DNA of 39,692 bases from an uncultured Verrucomicrobiota bacterium (GCA_913061285.1 CAJXVR010000024.1:1-39692); one strand, 5' to 3'; shown: positions 1 to 8,329, numbered from the stretch's first letter. The notes: generated by a model from the letters alone, not told the origin. Numbers and translations: made by a program.

Positions 1-48
1 CGAGATGTAGAGAGGTCTCGTGGGCTCGGAGATGTGTATAAGAGACAG
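1..48. other. Nextera sequencing adapter (i7 side), not genomic
   Basis: The first 48 bases match the Illumina Nextera i7 adapter. A flow-cell remnant (CGAGAT) is followed by an 8-base index GTAGAGAG, then the read-2 primer, and it ends with the 19-base mosaic end AGATGTGTATAAGAGACAG at 30-48. As I recall the index set, the index is the reverse complement of N707. Genomic sequence starts at 49. Any protein called from these bases is an artefact. Confidence 0.97.
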
Positions 49-49
49 C

Positions 50-139
50 TCCAGCGAGGAAGCGATCCTTCCCTCGCATCCACTCGTTTCTTTGGCGCAG
101 ACCTTAATTCTTTCCAACGAATTTCTTTTCGTGAACTAA
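50..139 (+). CDS. DUF1553 (PSD1-type) protein, C-terminal fragment
   Basis: An open frame runs from the adapter junction to TAA at 137-139. It encodes about 29 residues ending LSNEFLFVN. That ending resembles the usual C-terminus of the large DUF1549/DUF1553 cytochrome-associated proteins of Planctomycetes and Verrucomicrobia, which typically finish in a phrase like LLNSNEFLYVD. In those phyla this gene lies directly upstream of a DUF1501 gene, which is the arrangement here (10-base gap). The rest of the gene lies off the contig. The family is usually seen in secreted catabolic or sulfatase-type loci, and its biochemical role is not established. Identification rests on a short tail plus synteny, so it is probable rather than certain. 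Confidence 0.7.
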   Translation, partial: SSEEAILPSHPLVSLAQTLILSNEFLFVN

Positions 140-149
140 TCGACTTGTA

Positions 150-1577
150 ATGGCAACCGTTGCTAATCCATCCCCTCTCTTCTCTCGGCGGGACCTCCTT
201 CGGCGGGCCGGAATGGGGTTTGGCATGTTGGGCTTGGGGCCCTTGTTCGGATCGAATCTTTCCCTGGCCTCAGCGAAGACGGAAAGCGCGCTTCGTCCCC
301 GTTCGCCTCATTTTGCTCCGCGAGCCAAACGGGTGATTCATATTTTTCTCAATGGCGGTCTTTCTCATGTCGATTCCTTTGATCCCAAGCCCCTGCTGTC
401 TCGCCACGATGGTAAGCCGTTGCCTTCGCCGAATCTGGTAACGGAACGACCGACAGGGGCTGCGTTTGGTTCGCCGTTTTCGTTCGAGCGCTATGGGCAG
501 TGTGGGTTGCCCATCAGTGAGCTTTTTTCTGAGTTAGGGGAGCATGCAGATGACTTGTGCGTTTTGAGATCCATGGTCTCGGATGTGCCTAATCACGAAC
601 CCGCGCTGATGCTAATGAACTGCGGAGACAACACGCTCTCGCGGCCGAGCATGGGGTCATGGCTGACCTACGGCCTGGGAACTGAGAATCAAAATCTGCC
701 AGGGTTCATTGCTATGTGCCCTGAAGGGCACCCTGTCAAGGGCCCTGACAATTGGCGCTCGTCGTTCCTGCCTGGTATTTATGAAGGCGCCTATGTCAAT
801 ACCCAGTATGAAACGGTGGAGAAACTTGTGGAGAATATTCGCAATCCCCGTCTTGATCTTAAGGGGCAGCGTCGGCAGGTGGATCTGTTGCAGTTCTTGA
901 ACGCGCGGCACCAGGAGGCACGAGGTTTCGATCCTCAATTGGAAGCTCGGATCCAGAGCTTTGAACAGGCCTACCGAATGCAGATGGAGGCTTCTGATGC
1001 CTTCGATTTGTCGAAAGAATCCGCGCGAACTCGAGATCGATATGGAACGTCCGTTCAGTCTCGTCAGCTGTTGATTGCCCGGCGCCTGGCCGAGCGAGAG
1101 GTTCGATTTACACAGGTGTGGCACGGGAAGTGGCAACCATGGGATAATCATGACGAGATCGAAAAAAACCATCGAAAGCTTGCCCGCGAGTGTTCTCAGG
1201 GAATCGCCGCGCTTTTATCGGATCTCAAAGAGCGCGGCATGTTGGACGAAACGCTCGTAGTGTTTGGGGGAGAGTTTGGTCGCACGCCCACCGTCGAAAC
1301 CCGCAACGGAGATGCTTCTAAGATGGGGCGTGACCACAATCACTACGGCTTCTCCATGTGGCTGGCTGGGGGGGGGGTGAAAGGTGGAACGGTGCACGGA
1401 GCGACCGATGAGTTTGGATTCAAGGCGGTTGAGAATCCTGTTCACATTCATGATTTGCATGCGACGATTCTTCATCTGATGGGGATGGACCACGAGCGCT
1501 TGACCTATCGCTATGCGAGTCGGGATTTTCGATTGACCGATGTGCACGGAGATGTCGTGCAATCTATCTTAGCGTAG
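150..1577 (+). CDS. DUF1501 family exported protein with Tat signal
   Basis: This 475-residue protein starts with a twin-arginine signal (SRRDLLRRAGMGFG, about residues 12-25) followed by a hydrophobic stretch to about residue 41, so it is likely folded before export to the periplasm. The body carries DUF1501 hallmarks, distant relatives of the alkaline phosphatase/sulfatase fold: FLNGGLSHVDSFDPKP near residue 68, GGEFGRTP near 372, and GRDHNHYGFSMWLAGGGVKGG near 393. The conserved His and Asp residues look like metal ligands by analogy with sulfatases; no activity is demonstrated for the family. It follows the DUF1553 tail by 10 bases, the standard operon pair in planctomycetes and verrucomicrobia. 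A run of ten G (1368-1377) lies within the conserved GGG motif, and the frame is intact there. Confidence 0.9.
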   Translation: MATVANPSPLFSRRDLLRRAGMGFGMLGLGPLFGSNLSLASAKTESALRPRSPHFAPRAKRVIHIFLNGGLSHVDSFDPKPLLSRHDGKPLPSPNLVTERPTGAAFGSPFSFERYGQCGLPISELFSELGEHADDLCVLRSMVSDVPNHEPALMLMNCGDNTLSRPSMGSWLTYGLGTENQNLPGFIAMCPEGHPVKGPDNWRSSFLPGIYEGAYVNTQYETVEKLVENIRNPRLDLKGQRRQVDLLQFLNARHQEARGFDPQLEARIQSFEQAYRMQMEASDAFDLSKESARTRDRYGTSVQSRQLLIARRLAEREVRFTQVWHGKWQPWDNHDEIEKNHRKLARECSQGIAALLSDLKERGMLDETLVVFGGEFGRTPTVETRNGDASKMGRDHNHYGFSMWLAGGGVKGGTVHGATDEFGFKAVENPVHIHDLHATILHLMGMDHERLTYRYASRDFRLTDVHGDVVQSILA

Positions 1578-1651
1578 TCGTTCGTGACTTTGGCATCGTA
1601 TGGCGAATTCGGCAGGATTGAACTTTTATTCATTGATGAGATAGTCGTGGA

Positions 1652-2746
1652 ATGAGTGATACGATTCGACGGGGCATCAAAGCCTTCCTGCTCCTTTCTA
1701 CCTTGGGAGGTTCGTTGGTTGCAGCAGAACCCTCTGGGCGACTCTATGATCCGAAGGTGCATGATCGCTTCGACTGGTGGGGAGATGTGGATGGATTTCT
1801 CGAAGCTCAAGCGCGGCGGACGCTTGACCTTGCTGACCAAGCATTCGTGAAGTATCCACCTCAGTTGCCAGAGCCAATGGAGCGGAAGATGGCTCTCTAT
1901 ATGTTGGATGGTGTCATGCATGAGCAAGACGCTCCGAAACGAGCCTCTGTGCAAGAATTCTTACGGTATCGAATCGAACGCTCTCTTCGCGAAATCGAAA
2001 CAACCAGAGTTTCGAAAGGGGCAATGATTTGGAAACTCTACAATGAGACCTTCGTTATTCGAACGGCCTCGGTGACCCTGGCGTTTGATTTGGTGCGGGG
2101 GCGCCTACGCGGTGTTGAGGGATTTGGGCTGCCTGACGATTTAGTGGCAAAAATCGCCGGGCACTGCGATGTGCTGTTTATCAGTCATCGTCATCGGGAT
2201 CATGCTGACGAATCGGTGGCGCGACTTTTTTTAGATCAGGGCAAACCCGTCGTCGCCCCGCCCGAGATCTGGCGGGGAAAACCCATTCACACGGAGATTA
2301 CCCATCTGGATCGAATTCCTCACAAGCAGCATTTGCTTAAGGTGAAGGGAGGAGCGGTGTCACTCAAGGTCACGGTTTATCCGGGGCATCAAGGTTCTGA
2401 TATTGAAAACAACGTTCCGGTTGTCATCACTCCTGAGGGATTTTCGTTTGTTCAAACCGGCGATCAATCAAATGAGAATGATTTTGTGTGGATCGATGAG
2501 ATTCACAAACACTATGCCATTGATGTGCTAATGCCCAATTGTTGGTCGACGGATATTCATCGTTTGGCCGATGGATTCCGTCCGCAATTGATTATTCCGG
2601 GCCACGAGAACGAAATGGGACATACCATTGATCACAGAGAACCCTTTTGGCTGACCTACAATCGCCTTTTCGAATCGCTATATCCTTTGATGGTGATGGC
2701 ATGGGGTGAGCGTTATCACTATCTCCGTCCAACGCTCTCTCGTTGA
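1652..2746 (+). CDS. Exported metallo-beta-lactamase-fold hydrolase
   Basis: This 364-residue protein has a hydrophobic N-terminal segment (about 10-24) ending in LVAAEP, consistent with a Sec signal peptide. The MBL-fold zinc motif HRHRDH is at about residues 178-184 (FISHRHRDHADE). Further histidines that could complete a metal site occur in YPGHQG near 244 and PGHEN near 316, and an FVQTGDQSNEND segment matches the strand carrying the bridging Asp. The N-terminal 140 residues have no motif I recognise. The substrate is unknown; MBL proteins of this shape act on diverse esters, phosphodiesters or lactones. The gene starts 74 bases after the DUF1501 stop and could be co-transcribed with it. 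No strong ribosome-binding site is visible. The hairpin about 60 bases after the stop probably ends the transcript. Confidence 0.8.
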   Translation: MSDTIRRGIKAFLLLSTLGGSLVAAEPSGRLYDPKVHDRFDWWGDVDGFLEAQARRTLDLADQAFVKYPPQLPEPMERKMALYMLDGVMHEQDAPKRASVQEFLRYRIERSLREIETTRVSKGAMIWKLYNETFVIRTASVTLAFDLVRGRLRGVEGFGLPDDLVAKIAGHCDVLFISHRHRDHADESVARLFLDQGKPVVAPPEIWRGKPIHTEITHLDRIPHKQHLLKVKGGAVSLKVTVYPGHQGSDIENNVPVVITPEGFSFVQTGDQSNENDFVWIDEIHKHYAIDVLMPNCWSTDIHRLADGFRPQLIIPGHENEMGHTIDHREPFWLTYNRLFESLYPLMVMAWGERYHYLRPTLSR

Positions 2747-3287
2747 AGCTTCAGAGGGATGCTTCAACGATGTATTCTGAGAATGTGAGCTGTGTACAAG
2801 AAGATCCGGCGATTTGATGGATCGTCAAATCGCCGGACGATATTTCTTATCTCAAGCAGGACACTGAACCTCAAGTCCAGTGCGAAGTGGGACATAGATA
2901 GGCCTTTTTATTCAGCGCGCTGAGGGCGCCGAAGGCTGGCATGCTCGAATCGGTTCTTTCGAATGATTGTATGTTGAGCACGTTGTCCATGCCTGAGAGG
3001 TAGCAGAGTTGATGCCAACTGCGATTTTTGTTGAGATTTTATTGGCGCTAAGCGTGAGTTTTTCTATTTTGTTGAACCTAAGATCTTAAAACTCTAGGGG
3101 TTAGGTTGATTCCTCATTGTTCGTTGCAAGTGATTTGGGAAAATTCATCGGGAAGGCTAGTCCGGCATGTCTGAAACCAGGCGACGATTGATCCATTCAG
3201 AATTGCCCAGAGTGACAATAAAGGCGCAGATCTGACCCGGTTTGAGACTTTTTGTCTCTTATGTCGGAACGTTTGCGGCCTAGGAGC
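2747..3287. other. Intergenic region of about 540 bp
   Basis: This lies between the convergent ends of the MBL-fold gene and the hscB-like gene. It holds a strong hairpin at 2805-2837 and a small one at 3244-3258 (GAGAC, five T, GTCTC). I see no convincing gene, tRNA or insertion element. It is more AT-rich in its middle part (3030-3130) than the flanking genes. It could contain a small RNA, but nothing specific supports that. Confidence 0.5.
2805..2837 (+). terminator. Strong 13-bp hairpin, candidate terminator
   Basis: A perfect 13-bp inverted repeat (TCCGGCGATTTGA against TCAAATCGCCGGA) flanks a 7-base loop, about 60 bases after the MBL-fold stop. There is no clean T-tract, only ATATTTCTT a few bases later. 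It may act as a weak or factor-assisted terminator, an RNA-stabilising 3' structure, or one copy of a dispersed palindromic repeat. Confidence 0.5.
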
Positions 3288-3920
3288 TCAGCCCGGGGTC
3301 AACTCGAAGCTCTTTTCGTTGATGGTGTCTCGCCAGCGTTGGACGTAGGAGAGAGTGCTATGGATCTGAGTGAGAGTATCGAGGAGCTCGGATTTTTCCT
3401 GAGGCTCTGGCTTGATCCATAAATGATGGACTTCCTTGAGTTTGGCTTGGACGGATTGGAGCCGTTCATTGAGCTGCTCTTGAATTGCAGAAAGCTTTGA
3501 TGTTAAGGGGCTTGCAGTCAGGAAATGTCGGGCCTTGAGCATAGGGGATTCGGCCGATTTTAGGGCTCTAATGAGCTGGTCTGCTTCATGAAACAGAGGG
3601 CTCAAGGTCATAAATAGGTCGACTAGATCCTCCGGGACTTGTCTGCTTTGAGAAAGATCACTTCCGGTCTCGAGCTTCACGAGATGAGCGATTCGAGTGG
3701 CATCATTCTCCAAGATCTTAAACGCCTCGTTAACCTCCGTGGACATCGGTTCCGAGCCGCCCACGGTATTGGGTGGCCCTTCCTGCTTGTCTGGGTGGGC
3801 TTTTTTGGCTGCTTCGAGATAGCGTTCCTTAATCTCAGCAGGATCAATCCATGGACTCTTGGCGATCCCTAGGATCGCAAATGCGTTTCTCTCGGTATTG
3901 CGTTCAGGTTGCGAATGCAT
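3288..3920 (-). CDS. hscB: HscB-like J-domain co-chaperone for Fe-S assembly
   Basis: This 210-residue protein has a J-domain with the HPDK motif at residues 42-45. The layout then follows HscB: VNEAFKILENDATRIAHLVKLETG aligns by eye with the end of the HscB J-domain, and a helical C-terminal region (about 110-200) corresponds to the IscU-binding HSCB_C bundle, ending with LSYVQRWRDTINEK. HscB brings the scaffold IscU to an Hsp70 (HscA or DnaK) to drive cluster transfer. Its upstream partner on the same strand is iscA, 49 bases away, which supports the Fe-S assignment. No hscA lies in the window. Sequence similarity to E. coli HscB is weak, so a divergent general J-protein cannot be excluded. 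Confidence 0.72.
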   Translation of the reverse strand: MHSQPERNTERNAFAILGIAKSPWIDPAEIKERYLEAAKKAHPDKQEGPPNTVGGSEPMSTEVNEAFKILENDATRIAHLVKLETGSDLSQSRQVPEDLVDLFMTLSPLFHEADQLIRALKSAESPMLKARHFLTASPLTSKLSAIQEQLNERLQSVQAKLKEVHHLWIKPEPQEKSELLDTLTQIHSTLSYVQRWRDTINEKSFELTPG

Positions 3921-3969
3921 TGCGTTGCGCCTAAGAGTGCAAAAGAGAAGCAGAGCGAAGTGTCACGAT

Positions 3970-4359
3970 TTAGGCGCTGAAGCTTTCGCCGCAGGAGCAG
4001 CTCGTGGCGGCATTTGGGTTGTTGACTTTGAACCCTCCGTCTTGAAGGGCATCAACGAAGTCCAATTCCGAGCCCGTGACGTAGAGCGCGCTTTTAGGGT
4101 CAACAACAACCCGGATTCCAGAAGACTCCACAAGAATGTCCCGATTTGCTGGGGCATCTTGCAAATCCATCTTGTATTGCAGACCGGAACATCCGCCGCC
4201 AATTACAGCCACGCGGAGCACGCCTTGGGGACGTCCTTGCTTGGTGAGGAGAGAGTTGACTTTATTCCCGGCACTGTCAGTCAATTTGATGAGGCGTTCA
4301 TCCCCAACCCGAAATCCGGCAGTGCTCGTGGTGTTTTTTTTGGTTCGCGAAGCGATCAT
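3970..4359 (-). CDS. iscA: A-type iron-sulfur carrier protein (IscA/ErpA family)
   Basis: This 129-residue protein has the three conserved cysteines of the HesB/IscA fold: C57 in GGGCSGLQY and C121/C123 in the C-terminal SCSCGESFSA. It is a cytosolic carrier that accepts Fe-S clusters from the IscU scaffold and hands them to apo-proteins. The N-terminus is about 20 residues longer than E. coli IscA. The core, with VVVDPKSALYVTGSELDFVD, is typical. The ATG at 4359 is supported by a well-placed sigma70-like promoter (4376-4404). It is first in a two-gene transcript with the HscB-like gene. IscA and ErpA cannot be separated by eye. Confidence 0.9.
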   Translation of the reverse strand: MIASRTKKNTTSTAGFRVGDERLIKLTDSAGNKVNSLLTKQGRPQGVLRVAVIGGGCSGLQYKMDLQDAPANRDILVESSGIRVVVDPKSALYVTGSELDFVDALQDGGFKVNNPNAATSCSCGESFSA

Positions 4360-4375
4360 AGTTGCGACTGGCTAA

Positions 4376-4404
4376 AATCTAGCGGTCTGAAGCGATACCG
4401 TCAA
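4376..4404 (-). promoter_or_regulatory. Sigma70-like promoter for iscA-hscB
   Basis: Read on the minus strand, TTGACG (4404-4399) is followed after exactly 17 bases by TAGATT (4381-4376). The predicted start of transcription falls near 4369, giving a leader of only about 10 bases before the iscA ATG and no room for a normal ribosome-binding site. I see no obvious IscR-type operator overlapping it. Confidence 0.55.
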
Positions 4405-4467
4405 ATATGGTTTGTGCGTTCTTTGGCCTGGCTTGACATTTGGGAAGGGATTCGCGAAGAAGTGGTC

Positions 4468-5217
4468 ATGTTCCGCCCATTAGGTATAAGGTTGTTGTTA
4501 CCCCTCCTCATCGCAAACATCGCTGTCTTTCTTTCTGCGGCCGAGCCAGGAAAGCAAAGTGCGGGTTCGTTCGTTGCTGCGATCGACAAACCAATTAGCT
4601 ATGACTATTTAATTTACCTTCCCGAGGACTATAAGCCGAGGGGCGAAGGTTTCCCCTTGCTTCTCTTTCTCCATGGTGCCGGAGAACGAGGGGACAATCT
4701 CGATCTCGTTAAGACCCACGGACCTCCAAAATTAGTCGATGCTGGGCACTCGTTGCCGTTTATCGTTGTTTCCCCTCAGTGTCCTAGTGGTGAGATTTGG
4801 GATGCGGAAGTCTTGCTCCGTCTGATTACTTCGATCGAAAATCAATATCGTGTCGATTCGGATCGGATCTATGTGTCTGGGCTGAGCATGGGTGGCTTTG
4901 GAACGTGGAGTTTGATTGCCCGAGCACCAGAGCGCTTTGCGGCTGCGGCGCCAATTTGTGGGGGAGGAAATTTCATTGAGTTTGTCTTGGGAACAAAAGC
5001 GCACAAGGAAGCTCTGAAAGCGCTTCCTATTTGGGTTTTTCATGGTGGAGCCGACTCGGTGGTGCGGGTCTCTGAGGCTTATCGGATGATCTCGTTGCTA
5101 GAGCGTGGGGCCCGCGAAATCAAACTAACCGTTTACCCGGGTGTGGGGCATAACTCTTGGACTGAGTCCTATGACAACCCTGCCTTGTATGAATGGTTCC
5201 TGAGTTGGAGCCATTAA
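4468..5217 (+). CDS. Exported alpha/beta-hydrolase (esterase, PHB-depolymerase-like)
   Basis: This 249-residue protein begins with a signal peptide (RLLLPLLIANIAVFLSAAEP). The frame is open further upstream to 3859, but that part is antisense to iscA and hscB, so I start at the ATG at 4468, which has GAAGAAG a few bases upstream. The alpha/beta-hydrolase core shows the oxyanion segment LLLFLHGAGERGDN, nucleophile elbow GLSMGG (Ser about 140), acid HGGADSVV and catalytic His GVGHNSW. This set matches the dienelactone-hydrolase/feruloyl-esterase-like secreted phospholipase/carboxylesterase group often found in Planctomycetes and Verrucomicrobia. The natural ester is unknown. It is divergent from iscA and overlaps nothing downstream; the SIS gene starts 29 bases later. 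Confidence 0.85.
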   Translation: MFRPLGIRLLLPLLIANIAVFLSAAEPGKQSAGSFVAAIDKPISYDYLIYLPEDYKPRGEGFPLLLFLHGAGERGDNLDLVKTHGPPKLVDAGHSLPFIVVSPQCPSGEIWDAEVLLRLITSIENQYRVDSDRIYVSGLSMGGFGTWSLIARAPERFAAAAPICGGGNFIEFVLGTKAHKEALKALPIWVFHGGADSVVRVSEAYRMISLLERGAREIKLTVYPGVGHNSWTESYDNPALYEWFLSWSH

Positions 5218-5246
5218 GAAAAAGGCGATTCGAAGAAGGGTTTTTC

Positions 5247-6023
5247 ATGGGAGCAACTGCCGCATACATCAATCGGGCACGTGAAATTGTCGATACGGTT
5301 TCCGCTCAGGAGGCTGCAATTCAACAAGCGGCTGATTGGTTCGGAAAATCGATATTGGCTGGGCGAATGGTGCATCTATTCGGTTCGGGGCACAGTCGAA
5401 TCATGGTCGAGGAGATGTGGCCACGGTATGGTTCGTTTCCTGGCTTTAATCCGATCGTTGAGCTATCTCTGACCTTTCACAATGGTGTCGTTGGAGCCAA
5501 CGGACAACGTCAGGCGATGTTCTTGGAGAACACGATTGGTTTGGCGGATCGTATTCTCCGTAACTACACCGTGACGGAGCAAGACACAGCACTGGTTGTT
5601 TCTTCGAGCGGTTGCAATGTGGTGCCCATTGAAATGGCGCAGGGCTTCCAACAGCGAGGGGTCAAGGTGGTGGCCTTGGTGAGCAAGCAGCATGCCGACG
5701 TGTCGTCAAGCCGGCATCCGAGTGGAAAGAAATTACAGGACTGTGCGGATCTCGTGCTCGATACGGGGGCGCCGGCAGGCGACGCGATGGTGAAGATCGA
5801 TGGTCTTGACACTCCCGTAAGTCCGGGCTCGACCGTCGGGGGGTGCTTAGTCATCAATGCGATCAAAGCTGAAGTGGCAGAGCGTCTCGTCGCAGGGGGG
5901 AAACCGCCGAAGGTCCTGACTGCCAGTGCTCTGGTTGGTGCCGAACGAGCGACCGATTTGTTTGAGGCTGCCTACGACGAACATGCGGCTCGCCTCCGCG
6001 GTCTCTATCAGTTTGAGCTCTGA
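5247..6023 (+). CDS. SIS-domain sugar-phosphate-binding protein (UPF0309-like)
   Basis: This 258-residue protein is counted from the ATG at 5247, which has AAGAAGGG six bases upstream; an upstream in-frame ATG at 5193 would overlap the esterase gene. It carries a SIS (sugar isomerase) domain: the phosphosugar-loop motif HLFGSGHSRIMVEE near residue 45 and VVSSSGCN near 119, with the late STVGGCLVINAIKAEV helix typical of UPF0309/YckF-like proteins. Such proteins bind phosphorylated amino-sugars and are implicated in N-acetylglucosamine or muramic-acid catabolism, but the exact reaction is unknown here. It follows the esterase in the same direction and may share its transcript. Its last 16 bases overlap the end of the convergent UnbV gene. 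Confidence 0.85.
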   Translation: MGATAAYINRAREIVDTVSAQEAAIQQAADWFGKSILAGRMVHLFGSGHSRIMVEEMWPRYGSFPGFNPIVELSLTFHNGVVGANGQRQAMFLENTIGLADRILRNYTVTEQDTALVVSSSGCNVVPIEMAQGFQQRGVKVVALVSKQHADVSSSRHPSGKKLQDCADLVLDTGAPAGDAMVKIDGLDTPVSPGSTVGGCLVINAIKAEVAERLVAGGKPPKVLTASALVGAERATDLFEAAYDEHAARLRGLYQFEL

Positions 6024-8329
6024 GGCGATTGTTCCGCCGAGATTTCGTGGTAGGTATTTATTTGGGGGGCGGGCAGAATACTCTCTAAGCCCGTTGGCCA
6101 GCGGATTGAAAGCGTCTCGACGGTATTAATTGCTCCGATTCCAAAATGAACGGTGTTGGCTCGTTGGCTGCGGTACGAGTCTCCATTGACCAGATACCGT
6201 TCTTGAGTGCCTGCGGACGTCTGAATCCTGACAACCGCTCCCGAAACTGGGACATCCCTTGCCCCGCGAAGCCGAGCGCCAATCCAATTTCCTTTAGTCT
6301 CGGTGAAGTTGGGGAAAAGGTGGAGCGCCTGTTTGGCTTCTGGCCAGGTCTCGAAGCTGGTCAGAAGCCACTCGAGTTTCCCATCTCCATCGAGGTCATC
6401 TGCGACCAAGTTTCGGCAGTCGATAGACAAGGACATTCCCATGAGATAGCCCACTTCGAGATAGTTGCTATTTCCGAGGTTGAGGAAGAATCGATTTAGT
6501 TCATGCCCGCCGAAAGAAGCACCCGTACTGCGTGCTTTCTGTTGCTTTGATTCGAAGAACTGGGCCAAGGGCTCGTTCTCATCCGAGTTCCCGAGGTGAA
6601 TATCGTATAGCCAGAAATCTTTTTCATAGTCTGCGACCGACTGTGCCGTGATATGGCCGTTGACGATGTAGATGTCTTCATCCCCATCATTGTCGAAGTC
6701 ACCGGGGGCGACACCCCAAGACCAGCCTGTTTGTGCTAGGGCCTGTCCCGGTTCACTCTGGTGAAAGCCAGTTTCGTTCTGGAGGTATAGCCGGTTCCCG
6801 AAGTTCATTGCTGCTCTCATCACTCGGCGTGTGTTCGTGCTCGGAATCTCGAGTTGAAGGTGATCAAGGCGTGTCGCGGTGGGCGCATTCATTCCGATCA
6901 TGAGAATATCTCGATGACCATCGAGATTGAAGTCGGCGAAACAGTGTGCCATGCCAAAGGCATGCCGATCGGAGTGTATCAATGGACTGGCTTCGAGGAA
7001 TCCGCCAGCGCCTTGGTTTTGATAGATATCGATCCCGGCAAAATCACTGATCACGATCAGATCTTGATCTTGGTCGTTATCATAGTCAAAAAAGGAAGCG
7101 CTGTAGGTTCGGCGAAACCGCTTTGAAGCAAGGCCTGCTTGAGTGGTTTGATCTGAGAACATGCCTTTCCCGTCGTTGATCAAGAGATGCGAGGGATAGC
7201 CGTCATTGGCATCGTCAGGCGGGCTCGGCATTTGTCCGTTTTGATATGGGCTTCGGTATTGGGCGAGCCAAACATCGAGGTCCGCGTCTCCGTCCACGTC
7301 CCCAGCGGTGAGCATGAATGGGTTCTTCAGTTCGGCGGGAGGCGTGAAGGCCTCGATTGGCGGTGTTGGGAATCGGCCGTCTTCCGTGCCAACAAAAAGA
7401 GCAAGGCCGGTAGCGTTGAACGCTAGAAAGTCCGTGGTCCCGTCGCCATCGAAATCCTCGAAGAGACCGTTATTGAGAAAGGGCAGGGGGAAATCACAGA
7501 GTGGGGTCTTGTTGAATTTTCCTTGTCCCTGATTCCAGTAAACCTGATTGATTCGAGCGATGACGATTTCCGAGAGGCCATTGTGGTCGAGATCATGAAG
7601 TTGAAGGTTCGGTTCCAATACTTGTGAATCCCGGCTGGGAGTGAGATCGGCAGGAATGACATGACCAAAGGGGGGAGGGCCGATTCGGAATAGGTGTTCC
7701 GCGCTGATGATTTTTGCGGAATGCAGTGCACTGAGCGACGGTTCGATCTTGGGGCGCCAGCGGATTTCGATTATTCCGCGAAGAATGTGACGGGTCTCCG
7801 ATTCCTGCTTGCGACTGTGGAGTGTGAATGAAATGTGTGAGTGAGGGGCCTGATCTTGGCTGAGCCAGAAGCGAATGTGGCGAAACTCCATTTGCTCCAG
7901 ATCGAATTCGAGATCGTGGATTTCTTGAAACGCTGTTCTCCAATCCGTTCGCGGTGATGCCTCTGGATTCGCTTGTAATTCTCGCCGGTGAATTTCGTGC
8001 TGGATGGACTCAGTTGGAGAGAAAGTCCCGAACTCGAGCGTGTCGAGAGGGAGTGCAAGGAGGGTTGAAATTGGTGCGTTATCGGATCGTAATGCATCCC
8101 ATAAGCGTTCGATGACCGCCCCATATTCTTGCCCTAAGAGTTCTGGAGCCCAGACGCTGGCGTCCCACTGAGCACTTTGAATCTCATAGTCGACTGGGGT
8201 AGGAGGTGTGTTTGATTCCGCCTCAGGAACCTTGGGCTGCTTCCGTTCACTTGAGGTGAAAAGGCCGAACGCGCCCGCGAGAATTAAGAGACCAAGAAGG
8301 GATAGGAGAAGGGGGGTGGGTGATTTCAC
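6008..8329 (-). CDS. FG-GAP/VCBS repeat protein with ASPIC/UnbV domain (CRTAC1-like)
   Basis: This 773-residue protein has an N-terminal hydrophobic segment (about 7-24), a signal peptide or anchor. Residues about 225-640 form a beta-propeller of FG-GAP/VCBS repeats with calcium-type loops: DLDHNGLSE, DFDGDGTTD, DVDGDADLD, DYDNDQDQD, DFNLDGHRD, DFDNDGDED, DLDGDGKLE. The C-terminal ~80 residues form an ASPIC/UnbV domain (GNWIGARLRG, AVVRIQTSAGTQ, RANTVHFGIG, LSIRWPTG). Such proteins are secreted or surface-exposed in PVC and Bacteroidetes; their function is poorly known. The start is GTG, fixed by a perfect AAGGAGGT seven bases upstream. It lies 52 bases after the DsbD-like gene and is probably co-transcribed with it. 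The N-terminal 200 residues have no motif I know. Confidence 0.9.
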   Translation of the reverse strand: MKSPTPLLLSLLGLLILAGAFGLFTSSERKQPKVPEAESNTPPTPVDYEIQSAQWDASVWAPELLGQEYGAVIERLWDALRSDNAPISTLLALPLDTLEFGTFSPTESIQHEIHRRELQANPEASPRTDWRTAFQEIHDLEFDLEQMEFRHIRFWLSQDQAPHSHISFTLHSRKQESETRHILRGIIEIRWRPKIEPSLSALHSAKIISAEHLFRIGPPPFGHVIPADLTPSRDSQVLEPNLQLHDLDHNGLSEIVIARINQVYWNQGQGKFNKTPLCDFPLPFLNNGLFEDFDGDGTTDFLAFNATGLALFVGTEDGRFPTPPIEAFTPPAELKNPFMLTAGDVDGDADLDVWLAQYRSPYQNGQMPSPPDDANDGYPSHLLINDGKGMFSDQTTQAGLASKRFRRTYSASFFDYDNDQDQDLIVISDFAGIDIYQNQGAGGFLEASPLIHSDRHAFGMAHCFADFNLDGHRDILMIGMNAPTATRLDHLQLEIPSTNTRRVMRAAMNFGNRLYLQNETGFHQSEPGQALAQTGWSWGVAPGDFDNDGDEDIYIVNGHITAQSVADYEKDFWLYDIHLGNSDENEPLAQFFESKQQKARSTGASFGGHELNRFFLNLGNSNYLEVGYLMGMSLSIDCRNLVADDLDGDGKLEWLLTSFETWPEAKQALHLFPNFTETKGNWIGARLRGARDVPVSGAVVRIQTSAGTQERYLVNGDSYRSQRANTVHFGIGAINTVETLSIRWPTGLESILPAPQINTYHEISAEQSPQSSN

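Noticed and set aside
3075-3107. Inverted repeat AACCTAA/TTAGGTT in the 2747-3287 gap
   Set aside because: Seven AT-rich pairs with a 19-base loop are expected by chance in such a region.
4433-4461. Plus-strand promoter for the esterase from TTGACA at 4433
   Set aside because: The position 17 bases downstream reads GAAGAA, not a -10 element, and it would lie in the ribosome-binding site.
3859-4467. Open plus-strand frame of about 200 codons upstream of the esterase ATG
   Set aside because: It is antisense to the well-supported iscA and hscB-like genes, and the esterase signal peptide begins at 4468.
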